DNA from: a virus
Length of the DNA: 48,566 nt
Reading direction: 5' to 3' (one strand)
IMG/VR virus record: IMGVR_UViG_3300014496_000004
Coordinates: 1-48,566 of that record
Both the position numbers and the translations under genes were made by a program. The notes under the pieces were generated by a model. It had not been told where the DNA came from. It saw nothing but the letters and a program-made list of their open reading frames with translations, and did not search any database. This document shows, piece after piece, positions 23,901 through 32,018 of the stretch (position 1 is its first letter; the number at the start of each line of letters is the position of its first letter).

Positions 23901-25208
23901 CAGAAAAAGAACGAGCTTCAAATCTATTACGACAGTATCGCCGGAACTATCGACGAAAGAAATGCCGCAATGGATGCGATTCTCGCGAAAGTTAGGACGT
24001 TCGCCGCGAGGGAATACGGATACACAAAGGACATCGACGAACTCACTAAGAGCATCATCAACAATCACAATAAGGCTCTCACTGGGAATTCAATAGCGCT
24101 CTTAGGTTTCATCCATGATGTCGACGGGAGTAGAATTAAAGACCCGAACGCACATCTAAACGCTCCCCCGGATGAAACGGCTTTCATTAAACTCAAAACC
24201 CAGCTTCAACTGTATCAGTCTTTACTCGACGACTTCAACGCCAAATACAAAACGAAAAAGGATGAGGCGTCTGACGAAGGAATGCTTTCTAAGTTCCTAG
24301 TCGGCGATGGTGTAAAGATGAAGCAAGACATCTTGGACATGAAAGCGGCTGTAATTAAAACGCTCCAGGACATCATTGCTGAACTCGTCAAAGATTCGCC
24401 GGAGGCGGCTACTCTTTGGGGTAAAATCAAGGGAACGACTGACGCGGAAGGTTATCAGAAATTCGCCCAGGCAATCCTTAGTAGCACGGCTCTCACGGCT
24501 GACCAGCAAAAAGAGATAGCCTTAGCTCTTGCTCAACTCTCCAAAGCTCAAGGTGTAGTTCCAAACGATAACGCTTCAAAGAAGAATCAGAACCCATACA
24601 CTGTCTTCGCTGAAAATGTAAGTCAGATGGGGGTAACAAACAGAAACACTTTAGCTATGATGCAATCCGGTTGGAGTCGTTTCAATTCTCAGATTGTTGC
24701 GATGGCGTTCGGCACTAGGACTTCACTGAAACAGGTATGGCAGGGCATTGAACAAGACTTCCTTAAGGACGTGCTCGACGAAATCTATAAGAGATACATT
24801 GCAAAAGGTCTTATGGGCTTCATTGGGTCAATCTTTGGCGATCCTACTAGCATCCTTAAGACCGGAGAAGACTTGCTTTCGGGTGGCGGAGATGACGGTG
24901 CGCTTCACGGTGACTTTATGGTAAGGAAGAACGGAGGCGTTACATCATTCTCTCCTGACGACAACGTGATTGGCTTCAAACACGTCACCGACTTAATCGG
25001 TAGCATTCTGCCCGGCGTTGTTGGATCAAATTTCTCAACGATGCCGTCATCGAATGTCTTAGTAGGTTCTCCAAAGGTGGACGTTCACAATAGGCCACCG
25101 GAAGTTTCTGTCTATATAGATCACACTTTGGACGGACAGAAATTTCAACAGAAGACAGCTCCACGTTACGCTATCAACACGGCAGCGAGAAAGGTGAAGA
25201 ATGGTTAA
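20949..25208 (+). CDS. tail tape measure protein
   Basis: A 1419-residue protein, the longest complete gene. Order: an N-terminal coiled coil (about 20-200), a TP901-type tape-measure core (about 260-420; ANAANGLAEIAGVAGASG ... YEDVINFIQISSGAAQALHI), two hydrophobic segments (about 575-605 and 635-660) expected to enter the host membrane during DNA ejection, then long helical and Ala/Lys/Glu-rich regions. Its length would set a tail of roughly 200 nm at the usual 1.5 Angstrom per residue, consistent with a siphovirus. No lysozyme or peptidase domain is visible within it. Confidence 0.9.
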   Translation: MPGVGAMSGQSLGRLFFEMSIVDNGRFSAVLKKAQEQLDAVNTRLGITASSSTDVVRSQGAIVKELDATNAKLALAEKAHKSLADSVRLSAEKGDAAWAHSTANLEVEIKKQKDMLAQLQLRYDAMNANKQASLSGVVLAGQIGKTINNKNYAEERLGILGPSAPGVSAVDEERITQADAKVQQLRASQSALQAELAASTAAVGLAGVETVDVLGNQIVAAGIKLDMLSMKMQSFGRTFMFQWSIAAGVVTGFIEKMAIDFDKNMGEVRRTTQMTRVEISGLGDDFLKMSKDSPMANAANGLAEIAGVAGASGVKGREEIGKFSDSILRLTAVSDGLDAKETAKKMIEITRAFGDTTDKVDRYGDVISRVANESSASYEDVINFIQISSGAAQALHITFGEVASLGSALVGLGIPAQKAGTALTNLFTKMLTEPQVFAAQMGISTAKFEQSVKDNAVGALVSWLEAMKNVHDEFELGKDFDELGIKGVRTGAVLLKLKSEGLEPLQRMLGIVQDTMANGGYVTDQYNVKAQTMSGQMSEAANQGKELAIRMGSDLFPVLKSFLSIFEEIFAALREAGPLKDIILAMAMMTTLAGPLALVFGNLGRFVAGWITKIGEARIAVAALGTESVTMGEKMSAAAGAIGTANLWIAGLVIGLTALTAIMSYYSEATYKAQQNQSAFNDEMTETLRKRKDEKEQVVQTLASMQTLAEKQNRTKEEQAQFNKLADDLNRLAPDYIDKNKLYGDSLKYIADKAVLAKKGLSDAADAVDDFARRARFSALGGKGGEVAQASDKLGDLFYGEGGSSTADLTKRLQFLTQMNQGSDNRAAGAANLRDSLNSSMAGIRDAIQNGKGEQAASMIQALGGSLEGYNNGILSRAQAGKADKTDEEISKSVENEIAFLGRLEAALKLLMDKRKELDDLTKAGVFTKPTPSSSGSGSGTTRVTLKDLQEEFDAQKVLNDGIRQAIKDKQEAVAAEGVTTTAKQKKNELQIYYDSIAGTIDERNAAMDAILAKVRTFAAREYGYTKDIDELTKSIINNHNKALTGNSIALLGFIHDVDGSRIKDPNAHLNAPPDETAFIKLKTQLQLYQSLLDDFNAKYKTKKDEASDEGMLSKFLVGDGVKMKQDILDMKAAVIKTLQDIIAELVKDSPEAATLWGKIKGTTDAEGYQKFAQAILSSTALTADQQKEIALALAQLSKAQGVVPNDNASKKNQNPYTVFAENVSQMGVTNRNTLAMMQSGWSRFNSQIVAMAFGTRTSLKQVWQGIEQDFLKDVLDEIYKRYIAKGLMGFIGSIFGDPTSILKTGEDLLSGGGDDGALHGDFMVRKNGGVTSFSPDDNVIGFKHVTDLIGSILPGVVGSNFSTMPSSNVLVGSPKVDVHNRPPEVSVYIDHTLDGQKFQQKTAPRYAINTAARKVKNG

Positions 25209-26583
25209 TATCACGATCAACGGTCAGGACTTCACAAAATACCTCCAAACCGTCGAGATTCAACGCGACTCAGAGGACACCGACAATGACAATGTTGTCG
25301 GTGTTGCGAATATAACAATATCCGATATCGACAAAGCGGTGTCGGATATTCTTTCACTTCCTCTTCCTGATTGTCCTAATCGTATACCGGTAGTTGACAT
25401 GCCGGTATACATATCAAAAGACGGAAACCCTCTATTCTCTGGATGTTTTGACTTGACCAATATTGACTCGCCATATCTCGACAATGACAATATAACGGAT
25501 TCTCGATCACTCCAATTGATCGCTTATGACAACCTGAAGACCATATCAACGGTGTGGAGTCAAAATAAACCGATTCCAATAAGTAGTATGCAAGACAATC
25601 TTTTCCCGAACTCAAGTTTGTACCCGCTATTAAACTTCCATCTAATGCCTACTCAGGATTTTTTATTTGAGGCGACGAGGGTTCAGCAGTATGTTTCGGC
25701 GCCCCCCGTAAATGGTATAAGACAAAGAACGGGAACTACCTCAACATTTTTCAGCCAAAAGAGTCTTTGGTTGCCCTGCACGATGTATTCATTGATAAAT
25801 GCTTATTGGGCACAAGCGCAATATATCAACATAGACCTGTGGAACTCACAACAATCGGCCTACGCGATTAGAGGTGTTGGTCCTAGCCGTGGCACCGATG
25901 TTCCTGATTATGCAAGTTGCACGATACTTGATGTTGTGTCGGCGATCTGTCAATACCGCGACGGTCGCGTCCTTTGTCTCCCGAATGGAGAATTGATTTA
26001 CGCTGAGAAATGGCAACCACAACCACTAGGGTCATTATTCCCGACCGCAACCATCCCGACTTATACGACAATTGGGATTCAGACGTTTCCGACAAAGAGT
26101 TTTATTAAATATAATGCCTACAATCCTAATGGCGACCCGCAATTCTCTCCAAATTACTATACTCAGGGGAGTGTCCCCGGAAATGTAGGTTCTCAGTCTA
26201 ACTCTCCGGGAAATGGTTATACCGTTATAGATTTATCGCAAGGCATCTTTGCAAAGACTCCGTGGACACTTTTCTGTAGTGCTCCCCCTAAACCCGGAAA
26301 CGCTGGTGCGTATGGATATGCTACATGGGAGTTTCTCTCCCCAACCACCTGTAGTTGGTGGCAGGATAGTCAAAGAGTAATAAAGATCGTCAATGCAATA
26401 TGTTTGCGCCCCCCCGTTAGATTCAAGATACTCACATCGGGGTATAATTATTTTCCGTTGCAACAAGCATTCCTCGCGGGAAACTATTATACAATCCTAT
26501 CGACGACAATCCGACCAATTGAGGATGAAGCAGAACTAATTGTCGAATTACAAAATCCAAACATGCTCACCCCGGAAGACTAA
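25201..26583 (+). CDS. distal tail / baseplate hub protein (probable)
   Basis: A 460-residue protein overlapping the tape measure stop by eight bases. The N-terminus (VNITINGQDFTKYLQTVEIQ) and the strand-rich repeats that follow look like the distal tail protein or hub of siphoviruses. The remainder is Tyr/Pro/Asn-rich with many aromatic strands. It should form the ring at the tail end that joins tube and fibres. Confidence 0.6.
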   Translation: MVNITINGQDFTKYLQTVEIQRDSEDTDNDNVVGVANITISDIDKAVSDILSLPLPDCPNRIPVVDMPVYISKDGNPLFSGCFDLTNIDSPYLDNDNITDSRSLQLIAYDNLKTISTVWSQNKPIPISSMQDNLFPNSSLYPLLNFHLMPTQDFLFEATRVQQYVSAPPVNGIRQRTGTTSTFFSQKSLWLPCTMYSLINAYWAQAQYINIDLWNSQQSAYAIRGVGPSRGTDVPDYASCTILDVVSAICQYRDGRVLCLPNGELIYAEKWQPQPLGSLFPTATIPTYTTIGIQTFPTKSFIKYNAYNPNGDPQFSPNYYTQGSVPGNVGSQSNSPGNGYTVIDLSQGIFAKTPWTLFCSAPPKPGNAGAYGYATWEFLSPTTCSWWQDSQRVIKIVNAICLRPPVRFKILTSGYNYFPLQQAFLAGNYYTILSTTIRPIEDEAELIVELQNPNMLTPED

Positions 26584-26592
26584 AAGGAAAAT

Positions 26593-27159
26593 ATGGTAAT
26601 TAATGGACAAGGGAAGCCGAGACTCATCGTTCTGAACTCGGTCAATCCCAATATGACTGACCCCGCAGCAGTTATCGACTTACCCTACTGCAATAAATTG
26701 ACAGAAACTTTTACACCGGTAGTCATTATTCACAAGGTTCAGGGTGGAAAATTAGCACTTGAGTGTGGTCACGACTACTCATGCAAACTCGACTACTCTG
26801 ACTTAATTGACGGGCAAGACTTACTCAACCTTCAACCAGCGCTCACATTTTCCACCCCGAGCGGCACCAATCTAGGAACGCAACTCGTTCTCATTCCAAG
26901 ACTCGATTGCTTTGGAAGGAACTTCAATGTATGTCTTGCAGACGAGATAAATCTTTCGACAGTCTTCGCGAACGGATCGAATGCGGGACATAGCGATCTC
27001 ATTCTAACGTTCACTGGACTTGACAGACTTGGCACCGTCCCAATGAAGCGGAGTGGTTTTTGGTCGAACTACGGAGGACGGACGCGAGTTAATGATGTCC
27101 TTTGGAAGGGACTTGGTTACGGATTTAATGCTGGATTCATACCTACCGGACCGGCGTAA
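26593..27159 (+). CDS. tail tip protein, unknown
   Basis: A 188-residue beta-rich protein with four scattered cysteines in the middle (CGHDYSCKL and others) and a Gly/Asn/Phe-rich end. It has its own AAAAGGA site and lies between the hub and a fibre gene, so a tail tip or adaptor role is likely. No family is recognised. Confidence 0.55.
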   Translation: MVINGQGKPRLIVLNSVNPNMTDPAAVIDLPYCNKLTETFTPVVIIHKVQGGKLALECGHDYSCKLDYSDLIDGQDLLNLQPALTFSTPSGTNLGTQLVLIPRLDCFGRNFNVCLADEINLSTVFANGSNAGHSDLILTFTGLDRLGTVPMKRSGFWSNYGGRTRVNDVLWKGLGYGFNAGFIPTGPA

Positions 27160-27188
27160 TTTAATTTAATAAGGAGCAAAAGAATATA

Positions 27189-28379
27189 GTGGCAGGATTA
27201 AAGGTTCTCAATTTCTTAACGTTCTTCGATGAAGGGGATGACGTAGGCGCGGGTTCAAAGGACTACGCCTCGCAACTTGCATCCGGGACAGGTTTCAATC
27301 AAAACCTCGCGCAGATAACTCGCAAGTTCAGTCTTCTCTTTTCCGTGGTTGGTGGCGGCCTGACTGATACGTTGAACTCAAATATAATCGGTGCAGATCA
27401 GATACAGACCAATTCGATTACGCCCGACAAATTCAATTCTTCTGTAGCCTCGGTCTATAGTTTGGCCTCAGATGTCGCAACCAGTCAGGCAGCTCAAGAT
27501 GCTGCGACCGCCGCCAGTCAAGCGGCTCAAGACGGTGCGGTCGCTGCCAGTCAGGCAGTTCAAGACCTTGCGTTGGCAACACACAAAACGAGTGGAGATC
27601 ACGATTCTAGATATCTGAGTGTAAGTTATCTTAGTTCACTCGTCAGGACATCCTTCAATCTTACAATTGACGGCATTAAGACCTTTCTGAAGAATGTTCT
27701 GATTTCCAATGCAGCGCCAGCCTTAGAACTTCGTGATACATCAGGTAATGCCCTTGCTCGTATATGGGCTGCAATAGGTAGTCCAAACGTCATGCGCCTG
27801 AGCATTGGCGAGAGTGGGTCGTGGAAAGAATTGTTAGAGGTGTTCGCTGGACAGACGCAGGTAAACTTTCCCAATCATAATGTCGCAGCCAAGGGACTTC
27901 AGCTTGCGACGCAAGCGTATGTTGATGACCAAGTTGCGTCAGTTTCCAGTAGTTCGTCCGGTAACGGCAGTCCTACTTTCGCTATGGCGAATTCGATATG
28001 GGTCGATCCTATTCCATCGACATGGCCATTCACTATCACGCTAATGCGACCCACGATGACTCTTCCGTTCTCAGTCCTTTCCGAAGTGCGTTATGCACAC
28101 TTCACAGAAGATCAGATAGTAGACACCAAGCACTTTCCGTGTTCTGTCCAGTTCGCAGACGCGACCTACAATATGATAAAGGTGGAGTTAGGCATAGGGA
28201 CTGAAGGCGAGGCAACATTAACAGTGTCCGCTACTCACGTGGCGCTTAATTCAACGAGTGGCACGCCGCCAACTTGGACGGCAATTGCAAACAATGTCAT
28301 TACCGAGGGGGGAACTTATGTTGCCCTTGGTGGTGCAGAAGGATTTTTGGTGACATTGAAATTCGGAATGGCGGTATGA
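27189..28379 (+). CDS. tail fibre protein with Ala/Gln repeat
   Basis: A 396-residue protein, GTG start. Residues about 65-80 (ADQIQTNSITPDKF) resemble the fibre N-terminal attachment motif. Residues about 100-130 are a coiled-coil repeat of 11 residues (SQAAQDAATAA, SQAAQDGAVAA, SQAVQD), coded by tandem 33-base units near 27483-27560. A linker (KTSGDHDSRYL) follows, then beta-rich domains containing AKGLQLATQAYVDDQVAS, a phrase common in tail fibres. Trimeric receptor binding is inferred. Confidence 0.72.
   Translation: MAGLKVLNFLTFFDEGDDVGAGSKDYASQLASGTGFNQNLAQITRKFSLLFSVVGGGLTDTLNSNIIGADQIQTNSITPDKFNSSVASVYSLASDVATSQAAQDAATAASQAAQDGAVAASQAVQDLALATHKTSGDHDSRYLSVSYLSSLVRTSFNLTIDGIKTFLKNVLISNAAPALELRDTSGNALARIWAAIGSPNVMRLSIGESGSWKELLEVFAGQTQVNFPNHNVAAKGLQLATQAYVDDQVASVSSSSSGNGSPTFAMANSIWVDPIPSTWPFTITLMRPTMTLPFSVLSEVRYAHFTEDQIVDTKHFPCSVQFADATYNMIKVELGIGTEGEATLTVSATHVALNSTSGTPPTWTAIANNVITEGGTYVALGGAEGFLVTLKFGMAV
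27483..27566 (+). repeat. 33-base in-frame repeats in fibre gene
   Basis: Two and a half diverged copies of a 33-base unit, starting CAGTCAGGCAGCTCAAGA, code for the SQAAQD... coiled coil. Copy number could vary and would lengthen or shorten the fibre shaft. Confidence 0.6.
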
Positions 28380-28786
28380 TATTTCAAACGGACAGCACTT
28401 ATGAAATACTCTTTGACGAAGAGACTCAAGCCGTCTCTGTAAGTCTTTCGTGCAGCGCGGAGGTTGTCATCTCGGCGATCTTGCACGATCTAGGAGACTG
28501 GCATTATCTTCCGCTCTGTCAAACTGTTAATTGCGATGGAGTCGTTTCCGTGTTTCCAATTTCTCTTGCGCCGGGAGATCACTCCATATATTTCGTGGAA
28601 GCAACTCTCGATGATTTCGCAATAGCTTTCGAGGGAAGTGGTCTCGGTTCGGTCACGAAAATGATCCTTGCAAATGTGCCGATACCCCGACAACGCGCTC
28701 CAATCTTGAACGAGCCACCCAGTAATTGGTATATGGATGACGATACCTGGTTTTGGGACGATGGCACTATTTTTTGGGATGAATAA
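28376..28786 (+). CDS. tail-associated protein with acidic aromatic end
   Basis: A 136-residue protein. The ATG at 28376 overlaps the fibre stop (ATGA), and no better start exists. It is beta-rich, and the C-terminus is strikingly Asp/Trp-rich (WYMDDDTWFWDDGTIFWDE). It lies between two fibre genes, so a fibre adaptor or chaperone is plausible. I do not recognise the family. Confidence 0.6.
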   Translation: MIFQTDSTYEILFDEETQAVSVSLSCSAEVVISAILHDLGDWHYLPLCQTVNCDGVVSVFPISLAPGDHSIYFVEATLDDFAIAFEGSGLGSVTKMILANVPIPRQRAPILNEPPSNWYMDDDTWFWDDGTIFWDE

Positions 28787-28804
28787 AACAATGAGGACTA
28801 TGTT

Positions 28805-30379
28805 ATGCCGCAACAGACTTTAGCACACGACAATGGGACAACGGGCGAAGGCAAAATTAATACCATGTTTACCGAGATTTATGCGGTCTTGTCATCGTTT
28901 GCCACATTTATGGCATCACTGGTAAACGTTACCAATGACGCCCAAGTGAAACGTTCGGAAATGGGTGTGGCGAATGGCGTTGAAACGCTCAATACGAATA
29001 GTAAACTCGTTCACATGCCGACAAAGACAGATGTCGGACTGGGGAATGTTGACAATACTTCCGACGCCTCAAAAAACGTTTTGTCTGCTTCTAAATTAAC
29101 CACTCCTAGGAATATCAATGGTGTTAGTTTTGATGGCACCTCACCCATCACTATTCCTATCCCCGTAACTTCTGTCAATGGGCAAACTGGAGACATAGTT
29201 CTCACTGGTAGCGGCGGCACTATGCCGACAAAGACAGATGTCGGACTGGGGAATGTAACCAACGACGCGCAGGTGAAACGCTCTGAAATGGGAGCGGCTA
29301 GTGGGGTTGAAACGCTCGATGTGAATAGCAAGCTCGTTCACATGCCGACGAAGTCGGACGTGGGGCTTTCGGCTGTCACGAACGACGCACAAGTGAAGGC
29401 TTCCGAGAAAGGTGCAGCGAGTGGTGTGGCTACGCTCGACTCGGATAGTAAGCTCGTGCAGATGCCGACGAAGGCGGATGTCGGACTTTCAAGTGTTGAC
29501 AATACCGCCGACAACTCAAAAAATGTCTTATCCGCTACTAAATTAACTAGTCCTCGCGCTATTAATGGTGTTAATTTTGACGGGACGGCTCCCATTACTA
29601 TTCCTATACCAGTAACCTCCGTGAATGGTTTAACGGGCGACGTGACCGTAGGGGGCAGTGATCCCATAAATGCGTTTGATCTATATGACGATTTTTTTAC
29701 GTTTCGTGACGACATGACAATGGCGAACGGGTCATTAAATGATAAGTTTGCGAGATATGCTGACAATCAAGTCTATTTTGTAATATCCAAAATCGCCGCC
29801 GACTCTGTAGCCTGGGTTGGTTCAAAGCGTCCTAGCGGCGTAATACTTTGGAAAGCTCAGGGGACCGCACTGGTGATGTTTACAACAGGCGTGACACAAG
29901 ACATGACAAATAATTCAGTTTTCCCGTCAGCGGCAGGTGTCGACTTTACAGTTATTATGGCTCCCATAATCGGCATACCAGTGCTTCGTGAACCGAGTTT
30001 TTGGTTTGGAATAAATAATAACGGAGGTTCAATCCCGAATAAGGGCGGAGACACTCTATATGCGGTCATGTTCCGCCGATTAGCCAATGCAAATTGGTTC
30101 GCCGTGACGAGAAACAATGGTACGGAAACCAGCGTTGATACCGGGATACCGGCGACAGACTCAAAATTCATAAAATTACATTTCATCGTAGCTGTTGATA
30201 ATTCAAATGTAAAGTTTTATATCGACGATGTCTTAGTAACTACAATTACCACGAACATCCCGCCGACCACGGTCTATTTTTCTGGATTTTTAACAGCACA
30301 GTACAACTACACTTCGTCGCAAAATTGGATTATGTATTTGGACTTTTGGAGGGTAAAAAAAGACGGGTTGGGACGATAA
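28805..30379 (+). CDS. tail fibre with tandem modules and lectin-like end
   Basis: A 524-residue protein. Residues about 35-280 consist of repeated blocks of two kinds: (V/K)TNDAQVK-SE-GAASGV-TL-S and MPTK-DVGL--V, plus a longer block NVLSA-KLT-PR-INGV-FDGT-PITIPIPVTSVNG. The C-terminal half (about 290-524) is beta-sandwich in pattern (FWFGINNNGGS ... FIKLHFIVAVDNSNVKFYIDDVLV), like concanavalin/LamG lectins. It is probably the receptor-binding tip. It is the last gene of the late operon. Confidence 0.75.
   Translation: MPQQTLAHDNGTTGEGKINTMFTEIYAVLSSFATFMASLVNVTNDAQVKRSEMGVANGVETLNTNSKLVHMPTKTDVGLGNVDNTSDASKNVLSASKLTTPRNINGVSFDGTSPITIPIPVTSVNGQTGDIVLTGSGGTMPTKTDVGLGNVTNDAQVKRSEMGAASGVETLDVNSKLVHMPTKSDVGLSAVTNDAQVKASEKGAASGVATLDSDSKLVQMPTKADVGLSSVDNTADNSKNVLSATKLTSPRAINGVNFDGTAPITIPIPVTSVNGLTGDVTVGGSDPINAFDLYDDFFTFRDDMTMANGSLNDKFARYADNQVYFVISKIAADSVAWVGSKRPSGVILWKAQGTALVMFTTGVTQDMTNNSVFPSAAGVDFTVIMAPIIGIPVLREPSFWFGINNNGGSIPNKGGDTLYAVMFRRLANANWFAVTRNNGTETSVDTGIPATDSKFIKLHFIVAVDNSNVKFYIDDVLVTTITTNIPPTTVYFSGFLTAQYNYTSSQNWIMYLDFWRVKKDGLGR
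29015..29256 (+). repeat. exact 35-base repeat inside fibre gene
   Basis: The stretch starting ATGCCGACAAAGACAGATGT at 29015-29049 recurs exactly at 29222-29256, with diverged copies near 29342 and 29462. It encodes the MPTKTDVGLGNV block and offers sites for recombination that changes fibre length. Confidence 0.7.
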
Positions 30380-30476
30380 AGGCCACGGACAATACCCTCT
30401 CCAGGCGCACTCACGAATGTCCGTTGCGACAACGATATACCAGCCGCTAATACTTCTAAATTCAAAGAACCTCATT

Positions 30477-30514
30477 CAATAGCTAAATTGCGGTCGCCCG
30501 CAAAATAGCTATTG
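30477..30514. repeat. 38-base inverted repeat ahead of promoter
   Basis: CAATAGCTA-aa-TTGCGG-TCGC-CCGCAA-aa-TAGCTATTG: a nearly perfect palindrome whose core is the second hairpin family (TTGCGG-N4-CCGCAA, 30488-30503) and whose right end forms the first bases of the next -35 box. It may end the late transcript and may also be an operator. Confidence 0.75.
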
Positions 30515-30540
30515 ACTTTACACAATCTTTATCGTATATT
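30512..30540 (+). promoter_or_regulatory. promoter of the post-tail operon, repressor-linked
   Basis: TTGACT (30512-30517), a 17-base spacer and TATATT (30535-30540). The 18 bases TATTGACTTTACACAATC (30510-30527) are identical to the rightward switch promoter (2165-2182), including the ACACAAT half site. It drives the gene starting at 30586. The 200 bases between the fibre stop and this gene hold only the palindrome and promoter. Confidence 0.85.
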
Positions 30541-30585
30541 AACTATATTCAAAGAATAAAAACAATAAATATGAAAAGGATTTAA

Positions 30586-31140
30586 GTGCCTAAGTCAGTT
30601 CAAAATTTCGCATGGTCGCTCTTATTCAGTGCGGTGATACTGGTTGTCTACTTACTCGTGTGTAAGTTGGCCGACACCTCACCGGCTGCAAGGTCTCGGC
30701 GGTTGGTAAGTTCGGACACTACGACTCACCAGGACTCTACAACGCAGAAAATCATCGTAACCGGGGTAAAGATTCCTGGTGTTACGGTGAGGGCGGAGGG
30801 GAAGGCCGATACAATGAAAAGATACATCGACTCACTCATCGCCAGGGCGAAGAAGGCCGACACACTCGAAGCTCTTATGCGTCATACGGCTGCACCCTAC
30901 AGAGTAGCCTACGAAGATACTAACATAAGAGCCGTTGTTTACTGTGAACCAATAACTCACAGCGCTCGATTCGACACGCTCATCATTAAGCCGATCCACT
31001 ACGCTGAGAAGATTATCACGAACACGGTCGAGATAGAGAAACCTGTCCCCTGGTATGATACACCTACGGCTGTAGTCTTTGAAACACTCGGAGCGGTTTA
31101 CCTCGTCTCCGAGGTCTCCACAAAACTGCGTGGCCAGTAA
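30586..31140 (+). CDS. membrane-anchored unknown protein
   Basis: A 184-residue protein, GTG start after AAAGGA. One N-terminal transmembrane segment (SLLFSAVILVVYLLVCKLA, about 12-30) is followed by a Ser/Thr-rich stretch and a soluble domain with a helical middle (about 75-110). The C-terminal end is again moderately hydrophobic (AVVFETLGAVYLV). It is the first gene of an operon whose promoter resembles the switch promoter, so a superinfection-exclusion or lysogenic-conversion role is conceivable. An i-spanin is another option. The family is unknown. Confidence 0.65.
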   Translation: MPKSVQNFAWSLLFSAVILVVYLLVCKLADTSPAARSRRLVSSDTTTHQDSTTQKIIVTGVKIPGVTVRAEGKADTMKRYIDSLIARAKKADTLEALMRHTAAPYRVAYEDTNIRAVVYCEPITHSARFDTLIIKPIHYAEKIITNTVEIEKPVPWYDTPTAVVFETLGAVYLVSEVSTKLRGQ

Positions 31141-31417
31141 TTTCAAGCAGAAAGTCCCCCGAGATAAAAAATACCTAGCATGGATTCGCACACTCCCTTG
31201 CTGTGTTCGGAATGCGGATTGTTCCGGACCGATATCACCGCATCACACAGCGAGGGCATTCGGGGGTTTGAAGGGAAGTGATTACTCGTGCGTTCCGATT
31301 TGTTTCCATCATCACAACCTTGTGCAATACTATCAATGGAAGTTCAAGGAGAATTTCAATTTCATTCTCGACGAGGACTATGCAAAAGAAAACTACTTTA
31401 CCCGTTATAACCAATGA
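31130..31417 (+). CDS. HNH-like nuclease (DUF968-like)
   Basis: A 95-residue protein. The GTG at 31130, overlapping the previous stop, is preferred; an in-frame TTG 17 codons upstream lies inside the previous gene. The body reads WIRTLPCCV ... CSGPISPHHTARAFGGLKGSDYSCVPICFHHHN: paired cysteines, an HH doublet and a C-terminal CFHHHN box, the pattern of small phage HNH proteins often found near recombination genes. It probably cuts structured DNA. The target is unknown. Confidence 0.75.
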   Translation: MASNFKQKVPRDKKYLAWIRTLPCCVRNADCSGPISPHHTARAFGGLKGSDYSCVPICFHHHNLVQYYQWKFKENFNFILDEDYAKENYFTRYNQ

Positions 31418-32009
31418 TACATTCTTTAATGGACTGGCGCAGCTCCAATCGAATGCGGAGGTCTTCCGACAGACACTTGAGAAGTATGACGACGACCAAC
31501 TCAACGTGATCTTTCACGGTCTCGAAGAGGCTACGTCGGTAGCCTGGATGTTACAGGCCGATATCATAGCGAACCTTCACGCAAGGGGGCGCTATGGAGA
31601 TAACGTCATAAAGGGAATCGCTCAATTCCTCAAAGTCCCTGAGAGACGTATCTACGAACTCTATCAGATTCACAAAGAGATTCTTTCACAGAGTCCCGAG
31701 TTGCGAAGTCTTCCACTTGAGAAGTCGCACTTCGTCAATGCACTCAGAGCAAAGAAGCATGGACAAGACCCGGTACACGTCTTAGAAGCTGCCGCCGATG
31801 ATCTTATGGGTGCGAATGCGATGCGTCGAAAGATCGAAGCGAGGCCGCGAGTTACAGATACAACGTTCTACGAACTCACAAAGTCTCGGCCTGACTGTAA
31901 GCAGGAAGACTTAAAACAAGTGCTCTACCTTTCCCCGTCTGCAAGGATAGTCGAATATGATGGTGTAAACTACCTTGAAGTGTTCGGAAAAGAAATCTCA
32001 CAAAACTAA
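31380..32009 (+). CDS. unknown helical protein
   Basis: A 209-residue protein whose ATG at 31380 has a GAGGA site inside the HNH gene, overlapping it by 38 bases. It is helix-rich (about 25-140), with a repeated pattern of the type EKYDDDQLNVIFHGLEEATSV and PERRIYELYQIHKEIL, the latter resembling an HTH-like stretch. It is soluble, has no motif, and no family is recognised. Confidence 0.65.
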   Translation: MQKKTTLPVITNDTFFNGLAQLQSNAEVFRQTLEKYDDDQLNVIFHGLEEATSVAWMLQADIIANLHARGRYGDNVIKGIAQFLKVPERRIYELYQIHKEILSQSPELRSLPLEKSHFVNALRAKKHGQDPVHVLEAAADDLMGANAMRRKIEARPRVTDTTFYELTKSRPDCKQEDLKQVLYLSPSARIVEYDGVNYLEVFGKEISQN

Positions 32010-32018
32010 GGACTATCC

